The notes under the pieces: generated by a model
The model's input: the letters and a program-made list of their open reading frames with translations, nothing else
Databases searched by the model: none
What the model was told of the DNA's origin: nothing
Assembly: GCA_030765605.1 (NCBI GenBank)
Contig: JAVCCG010000117.1
Coordinates: forward strand, 1 to 50,816
Direction of reading: 5' to 3'
From: Candidatus Alcyoniella australis
Lineage (GTDB): Bacteria; Lernaellota; Lernaellaia; JAVCCG01; Alcyoniellaceae
DNA length: 50,816 bases
Program-made: the position numbers and the translations under genes
Shown: piece by piece, positions 21,199 through 31,400 of the stretch
Layout: each line of letters starts with the position of its first letter
How positions within the stretch are numbered: the first letter of the stretch is position 1

Positions 21199-23904
21199 AT
21201 GACGCAGGCTGGACGAATTGATGCGACGGCCGACATCGGCAGACAGTTAATGACCGCCATACGCGGGGCTAAAACGATCGTCGACCAGACGACGGTTATG
21301 ACCAAGGTGCTTTCCGACGTCCCGAGCAGGGGATTGGCCGAGATTTTTCTTTACGTGGCGGACAAGGCGACCGAAGACCTGTCGTACGCCAAGGTGATGC
21401 TCAACCTGATCGACAACGGACGCTTCCAAGAGGCGACCGACAAGAAGACCTTTGATCAGATGGTTCAAGGGCTGCGCAATTCCGAGAAGGGTAAGTCGCT
21501 GGCCAACCTGCTCGAGCGCACAGGCCAGGTGCCCAAGGACAAGGTCAACATCCTGCGCGCCAAGTTTACGATGTACATGCAGTTGCTCAGCCTGATCGCC
21601 GAACGCGCCGAGGAGGACGGTCTGCCGCCGCTGAAGGTCAACGCGATCGACTCGGTGAACACCGTGCTCGACAACCCGGATCTGCTGGAAAAAAGCTTCA
21701 ACGTTGACCTCAACTGGATCAACCGCCTGCAGTGGAACATCGCGAAATCGATCCTCGAGGAGGCCGATTTCCGGCGCAAGGGAGTGATCTACGAGCTGGT
21801 GATATCCGACGTGGCGATCAAGACCAACGCCGCGGGCGTCGGCCTGGTCAAGGCCGGAACCCAGGAGGCCGGCGGCGGCGGACTCTCGGACGTCGCAGTG
21901 GCGCGCATGGGACAGAACATTATCCGTCGCGTCACGCTGCTGGTGCGGATGCTCGGCATGTACCCGATGGATCACCCCAGCGTCGAGCCGGCGATCGAGA
22001 CGCTGGTCAATACCCTCGACGAGCTGTTGGGGGAAAGGGAACGGATTACCCTCAGCCGCGTGGGCTCGGACATCCTGGTCGACGACGTGCGGATCAAGCG
22101 TCGCAGCAGGTTCCTCGACGACTTCGTCGCCGCGCTGGATACGCGCAACATCAACTCGGTCAGCTTCACCAAGGGCGTGACCCTCGATGAGATCACCGTG
22201 TTCATCAGGATCTTCGCCATGACCGAGGCGCAAGTAAAAAAGGCCGGGGGCGCCAAGGGATTCCTGGACAAGATGCACGTGAGCAACATCACCCTCGACC
22301 AGTTCCGCTACGGCGTGATCGCGGGCGAGGACGAGCGGATACAGGTGCAGGACGCTCGCGACTCCGGCGACCGTTTGATGTCCAACGTCATCCTCTCCGA
22401 AATCGTGGGCAAGATGCAGGGCGGCACCGACATGACCGAGCTCAGCGCCGAGAAGATCGGCCAGGCCTTCAAGTCGCTGTCCCAGGCCGACGTGTCCTCC
22501 GATCCCACGGCCCGGCGCTACCTGATGCAGATGGTGCTGGCGATGGACCCCAGCCTGCTGGACAAGACACTGTTCAGCGAGGGCGGAATCCGCGACGAGT
22601 TGTCGTGGTCGACCACGCGCAAGATGGTCGAACAGCTGCTGCAGGACATCGCCACCAGCAACTTTGAGACCAAGGTCGCTGCTCTGGACAACATCCTGAA
22701 TATGACCGATGTGGCCATCGCCAAAAACAAGGACACCACGCTGGTCCAGGTCATCGACAACCTCACCGGCAGGCTCGCGGGTAAAGAGAAAGACCACGAG
22801 GTAGTCAATAAAATCTTCTCGACCATGGGCACTCTGGCGCAGAAGCTGATCATTTCCGACAGGCTGATGATGGCTCAGCGCATCGTGCTGGGCTTCGACA
22901 GACTGCGCCGCAAGCACGAGGCGGCGCTGAACAACGACAGCGACAGCCTGATGGACAAGGTAATGGTCGAGTCCTCGATCAAGGGGCTCAAGAGCGTCGC
23001 CGATGCGGAGACCGTCCAGGTGATGCTGCGCAATCTGGTCGAGGAGGATCGCGAGCACTCCGAGGCGGTCAGCCGCATTCTGCGCGTGCTGCGATCGAGC
23101 GAAGTGATCGACGGCCTGTTCAATATGTTCTCCGAAGACGACCGCTCGATTCGCCGCAAGGCGTTTACGATTCTCAGCGACATGGGCGCGCCGGCGCTGG
23201 AAGCCTCGCGCTGGAAGATCCGCGAGCTCGAGAACGGTAAAATCTACAAACGCACTGCCCAGGGCATGCTCAGTGACCAGGACTACTTCATCGTGCGCAA
23301 CGCCATCGACCTGGTGGCCAAGCTCGGCTCCGGGGCCGACGTCCAGACTCTCGCGGACGTTAAGGAGGATAGCGATCCGCGCGTGCGCCGCACGGCGGTG
23401 ACCGCGCTGCCCGCATTGGGTCCGGAGGTCGCGGCCCAGATCGCCGGGGAGCTGCTTTTCGACAAACAGACCGAGGTCAGCGAGGCGGCGGCCCTTGTAC
23501 TGAGCAAGCTGCGTGCGCACGATCAGGTGCCCAAGCTGATCGAGATGTTCTATGCCGAGCCGAGCATGCGCAAGACGCTGGTGGCCTCGCTGGCCAAGCT
23601 CGGCGGCAAGGAGGCCCTGGAGATGCTCGAGCCCGCGACACACGCTGCGCTGTTCGAGCGTTCGAATTTAGTTAAAATCTACCGCGAAGGCCCAGAGCTG
23701 CGGGTGGCGGCGATCAAGGGCCTGGGAGAGAGCGGCGCCGCGGAAGAGCTCAACGGTCTGAAGCGGCTGCTGCGGCGCTACAACATGCCGCTGTTGCGCA
23801 TCGTCTTCGTGCCCCTAAGCCTCTGGCGGCATCGCAAGGCGATCGTCGACGCGACCAAGGACGCCATCGCCAGGATGGAATATCGACTGCACGGCCGCAA
23901 ATAA
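21199..23904 (+). CDS. Large HEAT-repeat protein
   Basis: 901 residues from ATG 21199, with GGAGGA 6 bp upstream. No signal peptide or membrane helix is seen, so it is probably cytoplasmic. The N-terminal 400 residues are helical and include a segment with conserved-looking VRMLGMYPMDHPSVEPAIETLV and ITLSRVGSDILVDDVRIKRR, a pattern seen in bacterial HEAT proteins that carry a middle beta module. From about 620 to 880 there are HEAT/PBS-lyase-type repeats (SIRRKAFTILSDMGAPALEA, DPRVRRTAVTALPALGPEVA, EVSEAAALVLSKLRA, ELRVAAIKGLGESGAAEEL). Such proteins are scaffolds. The partner is unknown. A TPR protein follows after 23 bp. Confidence 0.82.
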   Translation: MTQAGRIDATADIGRQLMTAIRGAKTIVDQTTVMTKVLSDVPSRGLAEIFLYVADKATEDLSYAKVMLNLIDNGRFQEATDKKTFDQMVQGLRNSEKGKSLANLLERTGQVPKDKVNILRAKFTMYMQLLSLIAERAEEDGLPPLKVNAIDSVNTVLDNPDLLEKSFNVDLNWINRLQWNIAKSILEEADFRRKGVIYELVISDVAIKTNAAGVGLVKAGTQEAGGGGLSDVAVARMGQNIIRRVTLLVRMLGMYPMDHPSVEPAIETLVNTLDELLGERERITLSRVGSDILVDDVRIKRRSRFLDDFVAALDTRNINSVSFTKGVTLDEITVFIRIFAMTEAQVKKAGGAKGFLDKMHVSNITLDQFRYGVIAGEDERIQVQDARDSGDRLMSNVILSEIVGKMQGGTDMTELSAEKIGQAFKSLSQADVSSDPTARRYLMQMVLAMDPSLLDKTLFSEGGIRDELSWSTTRKMVEQLLQDIATSNFETKVAALDNILNMTDVAIAKNKDTTLVQVIDNLTGRLAGKEKDHEVVNKIFSTMGTLAQKLIISDRLMMAQRIVLGFDRLRRKHEAALNNDSDSLMDKVMVESSIKGLKSVADAETVQVMLRNLVEEDREHSEAVSRILRVLRSSEVIDGLFNMFSEDDRSIRRKAFTILSDMGAPALEASRWKIRELENGKIYKRTAQGMLSDQDYFIVRNAIDLVAKLGSGADVQTLADVKEDSDPRVRRTAVTALPALGPEVAAQIAGELLFDKQTEVSEAAALVLSKLRAHDQVPKLIEMFYAEPSMRKTLVASLAKLGGKEALEMLEPATHAALFERSNLVKIYREGPELRVAAIKGLGESGAAEELNGLKRLLRRYNMPLLRIVFVPLSLWRHRKAIVDATKDAIARMEYRLHGRK

Positions 23905-23927
23905 TCGATATATCGGGGGAGCACTGA

Positions 23928-24680
23928 ATGTATTTCAGAAATGAGGGAGTCCTGATTGGAACCGCGCTGTTTGTGGCGTTGCTATTCTGTATTCCGGGCG
24001 CAACGGCCCAGGATTCCGGGAGTTTGATCGCCCAGGGAGACGCACTGTACTTGCAGCGCTCCAGCTCCGACGATTTCGTGCTGCAGGCGGTCGCCAAGTG
24101 GGAGCAAGCGTTTCAGGCCGACCCGGCCAGCGCCGACGCTGCCTATCGCATTTCGATGGCCTACTACTTCCTCGGGCGTTTCGCCCCTGCCGACAAGCGC
24201 GAGGCGCTGTACGTCAAGGGAACCCAGTGGGGCGAGAAGGCCTATACGGCCGACCCTCAATCGGCCGGCGCCCACTACTGGTACGCGGTCAACCTGGCCA
24301 AGAGCTACGAGGAAAAGAGCACGTTTTCCAAGATGACGATCGTCGGCGACGTCCAAGACAACCTGGCGGCGGCGCTGAAGCTCGACCCGACATTTTGGTA
24401 CGGCGGGCCGGATCGCGTGATCGGCATGGTCTACTTCAAATCACCGCTGGCTCGCAATTCCACGGCCGTCGAGCACTTGAAGAGGAGCCTGTCGTACGCC
24501 CCGAACTACAGCCTGACGTTGGTCAACCTCGGAGAGGTGCTGATCAAGGAAAAAGAGTATAATGCCGCTTGCCAGTACCTGGAGAAGGTGCTGACGTTGA
24601 CTCCCGACCCCGGATTTGAAAAAGAGCTCGAGGACGACAAACGGCTGGCGCACGAGCTGCTGGCCTCGATCCCCCAATAG
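23928..24680 (+). CDS. Secreted TPR protein, TRAP-transporter T-component (TatT)-like
   Basis: 250 residues from ATG 23928, with a GGGGGAG Shine-Dalgarno. A signal peptide (VLIGTALFVALLFCIPGATAQ) ends at about residue 28. The mature part is a set of TPR-like helices: AVAKWEQAFQADPASADAAYRISMAYYFLGRF, GEKAYTADPQSAGAHYWYAVNLAKSY, VEHLKRSLSYAPNYSLTLVNLGEVLIKEKEYNAA. AHYWYAVNLAKSYEEK and the GPDRVIGMVYFKSP loop resemble TatT-like periplasmic proteins. No TRAP transporter genes are nearby, so the transport link is only by similarity. It is probably periplasmic and may work with the HEAT protein encoded just upstream. Confidence 0.8.
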   Translation: MYFRNEGVLIGTALFVALLFCIPGATAQDSGSLIAQGDALYLQRSSSDDFVLQAVAKWEQAFQADPASADAAYRISMAYYFLGRFAPADKREALYVKGTQWGEKAYTADPQSAGAHYWYAVNLAKSYEEKSTFSKMTIVGDVQDNLAAALKLDPTFWYGGPDRVIGMVYFKSPLARNSTAVEHLKRSLSYAPNYSLTLVNLGEVLIKEKEYNAACQYLEKVLTLTPDPGFEKELEDDKRLAHELLASIPQ

Positions 24681-24687
24681 GCCCACT

Positions 24688-24715
24688 GGGCGAACCCGAC
24701 GACGGGGTTGCGCCC
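24688..24715 (+). promoter_or_regulatory. Hairpin in the leader of the aldehyde oxidoreductase gene
   Basis: GGGCGAACCC at 24688-24697 pairs with GGGTTGCGCCC at 24705-24715, leaving one bulged base and a 7-nt loop. No U-run follows, so it is unlikely to be a terminator. It lies about 25 bp before the start codon. At 60 bp the gap is too short for a Moco/tungsten riboswitch. Confidence 0.35.
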
Positions 24716-24740
24716 TGCAGTGAAAAAATAAGGAGCATTC

Positions 24741-26744
24741 ATGCCTAACGGATACGCGGGAAAAGTTCTGTGGGTAGATCTGACCAACAAGAGCTGGGAA
24801 GAGCAAGATATCGACGAGCAGATGGTCCGGCAGTACATGACGGGCTATGGCCTGGCTGCAAAGCTGATCTTCGATCGCACCAAGCCGGGCATCGATCCGC
24901 TGGGCCCGGAGAACATCCTGGGATTCGCCACCGGATTGCTGTCAGGATCGACAGCGTTTTTCTCCGGCCGTTACATCGTGGTCGGCAAGAGCCCGCTGAC
25001 CGGCGGCTGGGGCGACGCCAACTCCGGCGGCACCCTGGGCCCCGAGATCAAGAAGTGCGGCTACGACATAATTTTCTTCATCGGCGCCAGCGACAAGCCG
25101 GTCTATTTCCTGATCAACGACGGCAAGATCTCAATCGAGGACGCCACGGACCTGTGGGGGATCGACGCCTTTGAGACCGAGGATCGGCTGGTAGAAAAGA
25201 CCGGGATCAAACGGCTCAAAGTGGCGAGCATCGGTCAGTCCAGCGAGAAGCTGAGCCTGATCTCGGGAATCGTCAACGACAAGGGCCGTCTGGCCGCACG
25301 CAGTGGTCTGGGCGCGGTGATGGGCAGCAAGAAGCTCAAGGCGATCGCTCTTAAGGGCAAGGCCAAGACCGAGCTGGCCGACCGCGACAAGATCAAGGAG
25401 ATGAATAAGAAGCTCAAGGCCTACATCGATAAGGGCAACTTCCTCTACCCGACCAAGCCGATACTGGGCAAAACCCTGAGCCTGGCCGGAAAGCTGACCT
25501 GGAAGTTAAAGTTCTTCCCGCGCGACGACGCGATGGCCTGGAAGCAGATCCTCAAACGCTACGGCACGATGGGGACCACGGCGATGAGTTCGCAGAACGG
25601 CGATTCGCCGGTCAAGAACTGGAAGGGCGTGGGCTATCGCGACTTCCCGCTGAGCAGCAAGGCCCACAAGATCAGCGACGAAAGCCTGCTGAAATACCAG
25701 GAGAAACGCTACGGCTGCAGCTTCTGCCCGATTCACTGCGGCGGTGAACACAAGATCGAGCATGGGCCGTACCCGCTGGAATGGACGCACAAGCCCGAGT
25801 ACGAGACGCTGTGCATGTTCGGCACCTCGTTGTTGATCGACGATCTGTTCACGATCTACAAAGTCAACGACCTGTGCAACCGCTACGGACTGGACACGAT
25901 CAGCGCCGGCAGCACGATTAGCTTTGCCTTCGAGGCCTACGAGAAGGGGCTGCTCACCGACAAGGACACCGACGGCCTGCAATTGCGCTGGGGCAACGCC
26001 AAGGTGCTGGTGCCGCTGATCGAGAAGATGGCAATGCGCGAGCCGGGGATCGGCGAACTGCTGGCTGACGGCGTTAAGCGCGCGGCCGAGAAGCTGGGTC
26101 GCGGCTCCGAGGAGTTCGCGGTTCACGCCGGCGGACAGGAGCTCCCCGCGCACGATCCGCGCTACGACCCGGGCTTTGGCGTGACCTACGCCCTGGAGCC
26201 GACGCCGGGGCGCCACACGACCACGGGCCTGGGCTTTGCCGAGCTGACAGAGGTCGATGTGCGCTTCATGGGCAAGCGGCCGATGTTCTCCAGCCACGCC
26301 AAACGCTACGAGTATTCGGGCAAAGGCAAGTTCCTGCAGCTTGGCTCGACCATCAACCACGTGGCCAACGGTGCTGGGATCTGCCTGTTCGGCCTTCAGT
26401 TGGGCAAGCCCTATCCGATCTTCGATTATCTCAATGCCGCCACCGGCTGGGACCTGACCGACGAGCAGTGGATGGAGGCTGGCGAGCGGATCCAAAACAT
26501 CCGCAAGGCGTTCAACATCCGCGAGGGAATCACCCTCGAAGATACCCGGGTCACGGGGCGGGTGATGGGCGTACCGCCAATGGCCGACGGACCCAACGCC
26601 GGGGTGACGATCGACCAGGAGACAATGTATCGCGAGTTCCACGAGGCTTACGGCTGGGAGTACCCCTCGGGCAGGCCGACCAAGAACAAGCTTCAACAGC
26701 TTAAACAGACCGACCTACTCGAGTTCTATTACAGCGGCGAGTAA
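24741..26744 (+). CDS. aor: Aldehyde:ferredoxin oxidoreductase (tungsten-type)
   Basis: 667 residues from ATG 24741, with AAGGAG 6 bp upstream. The N terminus MPNGYAGKVLWVDLTNKSWEEQD and GYGLAAKLIF are typical of the family, as are GRYIVVGKSPLTGGWGDANSGGTLGPEIKKCGYDIIFFIGAS (pterin-binding first domain) and SQNGDSPVKNWKGVGYRDF. Iron-sulfur ligands are CSFCPIHC (CxxCxxxC) and a distal Cys in NGAGICLFG. GGQELPAHDPRYDPGFGVTYALEPTPGRHT is the conserved cofactor region. The enzyme oxidises aldehydes to acids with ferredoxin in the cytoplasm. The ending QLKQTDLLEFYYSGE is somewhat extended. It is coupled to a MoaD-like gene 2 bp downstream, which supports a pterin cofactor. Confidence 0.93.
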   Translation: MPNGYAGKVLWVDLTNKSWEEQDIDEQMVRQYMTGYGLAAKLIFDRTKPGIDPLGPENILGFATGLLSGSTAFFSGRYIVVGKSPLTGGWGDANSGGTLGPEIKKCGYDIIFFIGASDKPVYFLINDGKISIEDATDLWGIDAFETEDRLVEKTGIKRLKVASIGQSSEKLSLISGIVNDKGRLAARSGLGAVMGSKKLKAIALKGKAKTELADRDKIKEMNKKLKAYIDKGNFLYPTKPILGKTLSLAGKLTWKLKFFPRDDAMAWKQILKRYGTMGTTAMSSQNGDSPVKNWKGVGYRDFPLSSKAHKISDESLLKYQEKRYGCSFCPIHCGGEHKIEHGPYPLEWTHKPEYETLCMFGTSLLIDDLFTIYKVNDLCNRYGLDTISAGSTISFAFEAYEKGLLTDKDTDGLQLRWGNAKVLVPLIEKMAMREPGIGELLADGVKRAAEKLGRGSEEFAVHAGGQELPAHDPRYDPGFGVTYALEPTPGRHTTTGLGFAELTEVDVRFMGKRPMFSSHAKRYEYSGKGKFLQLGSTINHVANGAGICLFGLQLGKPYPIFDYLNAATGWDLTDEQWMEAGERIQNIRKAFNIREGITLEDTRVTGRVMGVPPMADGPNAGVTIDQETMYREFHEAYGWEYPSGRPTKNKLQQLKQTDLLEFYYSGE

Positions 26745-26746
26745 CA

Positions 26747-27031
26747 ATGGCGGTCAAACTCAACGTGAGCCTGATCGTCGCTGCTCGGATGGACCACCGC
26801 AGCTTCGAACTGCCCGCCGATGGTGTGAACAGCGTGCAGCAGTTGTTCGACTTCGCGGACAAGCAGAAGCTGCTGGGCCGTAAATTCTTCAAACGGCTGT
26901 TCGCCAAGCACAAGAGCGGAGTGTTGACCGTGCTGCACAACGGTCGGCGGCTCAAGTTGCCCGATGAACTGGCGCAGCCCGTGGCCGACGGCGACGAGAT
27001 CACACTGTTGACGCCGACTATGGGAGGCTGA
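26747..27031 (+). CDS. MoaD/ThiS-family sulfur carrier
   Basis: 94 residues from ATG 26747, 2 bp after the oxidoreductase stop. The beta-grasp pattern is readable: LNVSLIVAARMDHRSFELPADGVNSVQQLFDFAD, then GVLTVLHNGRRLKLPDELAQPVADGDEITLLTPTMGG. It ends in the Gly-Gly needed for adenylation and thiocarboxylation. In this position it most likely serves as a small subunit of molybdopterin synthase for the tungsten-pterin cofactor of the adjacent enzyme. No MoaE, MoaA or MoeB gene is in the window. It could also be a different ubiquitin-like sulfur donor. Confidence 0.85.
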   Translation: MAVKLNVSLIVAARMDHRSFELPADGVNSVQQLFDFADKQKLLGRKFFKRLFAKHKSGVLTVLHNGRRLKLPDELAQPVADGDEITLLTPTMGG

Positions 27032-27033
27032 GC

Positions 27034-27312
27034 ATGACGGGGCGGCCCAACTGGCAAGTCTATGCGCAACAGCCCGGTTGGGGGATGTTTCGCGACTTCT
27101 GGCTCGGCTGTCTGGTCTTGATCGGCCTGGTGGCCTTGTTCTTCGTGATCGCGTTGCTCGGCGCCTTGATCAAGGGCACGCTGCTGATCATTTTACCGAT
27201 CCTCAAGTTTCTGATCGGAATCGTGGTCACGGTGGTGGCCGCGGTCTTCCTGCTGGTCGGCCTGGGGATGCTTGCCCGCGGCGTGTATCAATGGCGCAAA
27301 GGATCTAAATAA
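27034..27312 (+). CDS. Small membrane protein of unknown function
   Basis: 92 residues from ATG 27034, 2 bp after the MoaD-like gene. A soluble N terminus (MTGRPNWQVYAQQPGWGMFRDFW) precedes two long hydrophobic helices (CLVLIGLVALFFVIALLGALI and LLIILPILKFLIGIVVTVVAAVFLLVGLGML, shown by their ends), with a basic C-terminal tail (VYQWRKGSK). I recognise no family. The spacing implies co-translation with the oxidoreductase and MoaD-like protein, so it may attach that enzyme to the membrane or take part in its electron flow. That is inference only. Confidence 0.75.
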   Translation: MTGRPNWQVYAQQPGWGMFRDFWLGCLVLIGLVALFFVIALLGALIKGTLLIILPILKFLIGIVVTVVAAVFLLVGLGMLARGVYQWRKGSK

Positions 27313-27357
27313 TTTGCAACCCCGTGCGTATTGGGCGTCGATGTCGGTGAACGGGCA

Positions 27358-28434
27358 ATGAGCGTCTCGCCGCTGCTGTTCAAGCGCTATCCGGGTCTGG
27401 CCCGGCTCCCCTGGCTGCCGCTGATCGACCGGCCCACGCCCGTGGCGCCGCTGGAGAGACTGGCCGCGGCCCGCGGTCTGGGCGAGCTGTGGATCAAGCG
27501 CGACGATCTGACCAATCCGGACTACGGTGGCAACAAGCCGCGCAAGTTCGAGTTCCTTTTCCCCCGCGTGCTGGCCGACCGCGCCAAGGGAGTAGTGACC
27601 ACCGGCGGCATCGGCACCAACCACGGGATCGCCACCGCGGTTTACGCCCGGCGCTTCGGTTTGGAGTGCCACGTGGTGCTGTTCAACCAGCCGCTGACCG
27701 ACCACTGCCGCAAGGCGCTGCGGCTGATGCACTACTACGGCGCGAAGATGCACTGGGCCGGCAATTATCCGATGACCGCGCTCAAGACGCTGGGCGCGCT
27801 GGTCGGCTCGCGGCTGCACGCCGACCCGCCGATCGCGCTGATTTTGCCCGGCGGCAGCAACGCGCTGGGAACCTTAGGATTCGTCGAGGCCGGACTGGAA
27901 CTGGCCGAGCAGGTCGCGCGACGCGAGCTGCCCGAGCCGCGGCGGCTGTTCGTGGCCACGGGCTCCTGCGGTACCACCGCCGGGCTGCTGATCGGCCTGA
28001 GGCTGGCCGGGCTCAAGACGCAGGTGATCGGCGTGCAGGTGGCGCCGCGGTTCGTGGTCAACCCGCGGGTGGTCGCCGGACTGGCCAACAAGGCCCTGGG
28101 CCTGATGCGCGCCAACGATCACAGCGTACCGCAGCTCGAGTTCGGCCCGGACGACATCCCGGTCCTCGCAGAGTTTTACGGCGGCGCCTACGGCCAAGTG
28201 ACCCAGGAGGGGCTCAGCGCGGTGCGCGACCTAGATCAGCACGAGGGGCTGAAGGTCGAGACCACCTACACCGGCAAAGCGCTGGCCGCGATGTTGGCCG
28301 TAACGGCTGACGATCCGCAGTATCCGACGCTGTTTTGGAACACATTCAGCTCCGTCGACCTCAGCCGCCAGGCCGACCAGGTCGCGCCCGCCGATCTTCC
28401 CGCGCCGTTCCAACGCTTCTTCGATGGGAACTGA
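27358..28434 (+). CDS. PLP-dependent D-cysteine desulfhydrase / ACC deaminase-family enzyme
   Basis: 358 residues from ATG 27358 (MSVSPLLFKRYPGLARLPWLP). The frame also opens at TTG 27331. Fold-type II PLP motifs are visible: ELWIKRDDLTNPDYGGNKPRKFEFLF (Schiff-base Lys in GGNKPRK), TTGGIGTNHGIATAVYARRFG, ILPGGSNALGTLGFVEAGLELAEQ and VATGSCGTTAGLLIGL (phosphate loop), and YTGKALAAML. The family includes D-cysteine desulfhydrase and 1-aminocyclopropane-1-carboxylate deaminase. The ligand residues that separate them cannot be judged here. A link to sulfur supply for the MoaD-like protein is conceivable but speculative. It overlaps AddB by 11 bp. Confidence 0.85.
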   Translation: MSVSPLLFKRYPGLARLPWLPLIDRPTPVAPLERLAAARGLGELWIKRDDLTNPDYGGNKPRKFEFLFPRVLADRAKGVVTTGGIGTNHGIATAVYARRFGLECHVVLFNQPLTDHCRKALRLMHYYGAKMHWAGNYPMTALKTLGALVGSRLHADPPIALILPGGSNALGTLGFVEAGLELAEQVARRELPEPRRLFVATGSCGTTAGLLIGLRLAGLKTQVIGVQVAPRFVVNPRVVAGLANKALGLMRANDHSVPQLEFGPDDIPVLAEFYGGAYGQVTQEGLSAVRDLDQHEGLKVETTYTGKALAAMLAVTADDPQYPTLFWNTFSSVDLSRQADQVAPADLPAPFQRFFDGN

Positions 28435-31400
28435 GCCTGACCGCATCCTGCTAGCGGGGAGTGCGGGTTCAGGCAAATCAACGTTTTTGCGCGAGCGCTT
28501 CATGCGCGCCGATCCGCAACAGCGCATGCTGCTGCTCCCCACGGCCTCAATGGTGCGCCACGTGCGCGATCTGCTGTGCCCCGACCACGGTTCAGCGGTC
28601 CTCGATGGCGGCCTGCACACCCTGCTCGATCTGAGCCTCTCGATCGTTTCGCGCCACGACAGCCTACGTTTCGCTGGTGACGCGCTGTGTCAAAGCTGCA
28701 TGCGCCGGGTCCTGGAATCCGGGGAACGCGAGTTGGAGCCCCTGACCCAGGCCGCACAGTTCCCGGGGCTGGCCCGTACAGCCCTGCGTTGGCTGCGCGA
28801 GATCCGGCAGGCCGGGCTGGAGCCTGAAGCGTTGCGGCGCTCCAGCCGGCCACACGGTCGGGCGATGGCTGCGCTGTACGAGCTGTACCAAGCGCAGCTG
28901 GACTCGCGCAGATTGGTCGACCTCGAGTCGGCGATCGCTCTGGCGGCCCGCAGGCTGGCCCAGGGCGATCGTCCGTGCCTCGAACTGTTGGCCGTAGACG
29001 GCTTCTACGAATTCACACAGCTGCAATCGCGGTTGCTGCGGCAACTGATCGACTGTGCGCAGAGCTGTGTGGTCTCGCTGGTCGATCCCCGGGGCCGCAG
29101 ATTCGAGACATTGGAGCGCACCAGGAATTGGCTGCTCTCTATCGATTTTACCGAGCAGCGCCTGGATGACGTGCGACGTTTTCGCTCAACGGCGTTGCGC
29201 GTGGTGGAATCCGGGCTGTTTGCCCAGGGGGCGGACCAGACGCACGCCGGGCAAGGGATCGAGCTCTACGCGGCCGCGGACCCAGAGGACGAGGCGATGT
29301 GGGTGGCGCGCGATATCGCCCGCCGTCGCGTTGCGGGCGAGCCGTACACCAGCTTTCTAGTGGTGCGTCGCTCGCTGCATCAGTGTGCCGCGGATTGGCG
29401 CCGGGCCTTTGACGAGGTGGGCGTGCCTCTGGATGTTTTGGCCGCCGCACCGCTTAGCAGGCACCAGGCGATAAGCGAACTTTGCGGGCTCTACCGCTGC
29501 CTGGTCGACGATCTGAACGCCATGCCCTGGGCTCTGGCAGCTCGCGGTCTGGATGTGCCGGATTGTGAGCTGTCCGATCTGGTCGAACTGTGGATGTCGA
29601 TTGAGCCGCCGCAGACCCTGGAGCGGGCCGCGGCCCTCGAGGGTCTGGAACAACTGCCCACGGCGCGCGCGGCCCTCGAACTGTTGGTTGGCTGGTCGCG
29701 GCGTCTGCGCGAGGCTGCCTCGGCCAGGGCGGCCTTCGAGGTGTTGGACGCCTTCGCGGCCGAGGTGGCGGTGGCCGGTGCGATCAAGCTTTACACCCAA
29801 TCCGCGCACGAGGACCATTTGCTGCGCGCCGCGGCATTGACCGCCGCCCGCTCGGCTTTGGCCGATTTGGCCGCCTGGAGCGCTCGAGATGCCGAGGGGA
29901 GCCTCGATCCGCGCCGGCTGGTCGAATCGGCGATTTCCCAATTCGAACATAGTCGATTGTCGCTCCAGACGCGGCGTAGCGACGCGGTGCGGATGGTCGA
30001 TGCGCTCGAGGCGCGCAACTGGGAGGCTGACTGCGTCTACTTCACCGGCCTGACTCAACAGGAGTTCCCGCCGCGCGTATTCGACGACGCGCTGCTCGGT
30101 GACGAGGAACGCAGCAGGATTTCCGGCGTGGCCCTCAAGACCGCCGAGGGGCGGATGGACGAGGAGCGGTTGCTGTTCTATTTAGCGGCGACCAGGGCTG
30201 CCAAACGCATGGTGCTGTGCTATCCGCAGCGCAACGTCGCGGGCGTGAGCCAGACGCGCGCCTTCTGGCTTGAGGATCTGCTGGCGCTGTTCGAGCAAAG
30301 CACAATCGTGCGCCACGCCTCGGGCGCGGGGCGTATGCCGTTGCTGGACACGGCCACGATCCGGCGCGATGTGTTGCGCGGCTGCGCCGACGCAGTGGGC
30401 AGACGGCGGGCCGGGCTGCATCCGGACCAGCGACTGTTGGCCGCGGCCCGCGGCCTGGCCGACCGCGACTCGGGCTTCCGCAATCTATTGCAGCGCTCCC
30501 AACGGCGCGGCCGGGCTGCGTTGAGCAGGCCGCAGACGATTTTCAAGCTGCGCGAACTGGTCGAGCCGCTCTCGCCCTCGCGTGCGGACGACTTGGCGCA
30601 ATGCCCGTTCCGCTTTTTCTGCGCCAAGCTACTGCGCCTCAAACCACCGGCCCGGCGACCGGCATTCGACAACCTGGCCGAGGGCGCAGTGATCCACGAG
30701 GTGCTGCGCGAGGTGTTCCAGCACCAGGCTTTTAGCTCGTGGCCCGACCTGCTCGATCGGCAGCTCGACAGAGCGTTGCGGCGCTTCGGCCATCCCGACG
30801 ATCCGGCTCGGGTCCGCATGCGGCTGCTGTCGGCATTGAACGTCACGATCCGCGAGGAGCAAGAGCGGATCGAGGCCGGTGGAGCCGAGCCCGTGGGATT
30901 TGAACAGGAGTTCGGCACCGCCGAATCAACGGCCTGCGCGATCGAGGTCCCGCAATCCCTGCGACATCGATTGCCCGCGCCCGAGCTGACGCTGCACGGC
31001 CGCATCGACCGCGTAGACGTGATCCAGGGCGAACTGGGGCGCGTGGGCCTGGTCGTTGATTACAAACTCTCGAAAATGGGTTGGAACGAACGGCGCAAGC
31101 GGGTCGAGAGTGGATTGGACAACCAACCCGCGATTTATCTGCTGGCCCTGCGTCATGCCTTTAACGTACAGCCCGGCGGGATGTTTTACGTCGGCTGTTA
31201 CGATGGACGCCGCGATGGTATTTACGCCGCGGACCGGCTGCCCGAGGGAGCGGTCGAGCCCAGTTCCAAGACCTTCGTCATGAACTCCGAACAGCTCGAT
31301 CAGTGGCTCGACCAGCAGCAACAACGGCTGATTGAGTTGGTGGCGCGCGCCTATGGCGGACAGATCTTAGCCCGTCCGGCGAGAATGGATCGTTGCGGCG

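Noticed and set aside
21247-23643. 798-residue minus-strand frame opposite the HEAT protein
   Set aside because: Shadow frame rich in His, Arg, Leu and Gln. The plus strand has a promoter, a Shine-Dalgarno and HEAT repeats.
24681-24740. Molybdenum/tungsten cofactor riboswitch before the aldehyde oxidoreductase
   Set aside because: Only 60 bp separate the genes. A single hairpin is visible, without the multi-stem layout such a riboswitch needs.
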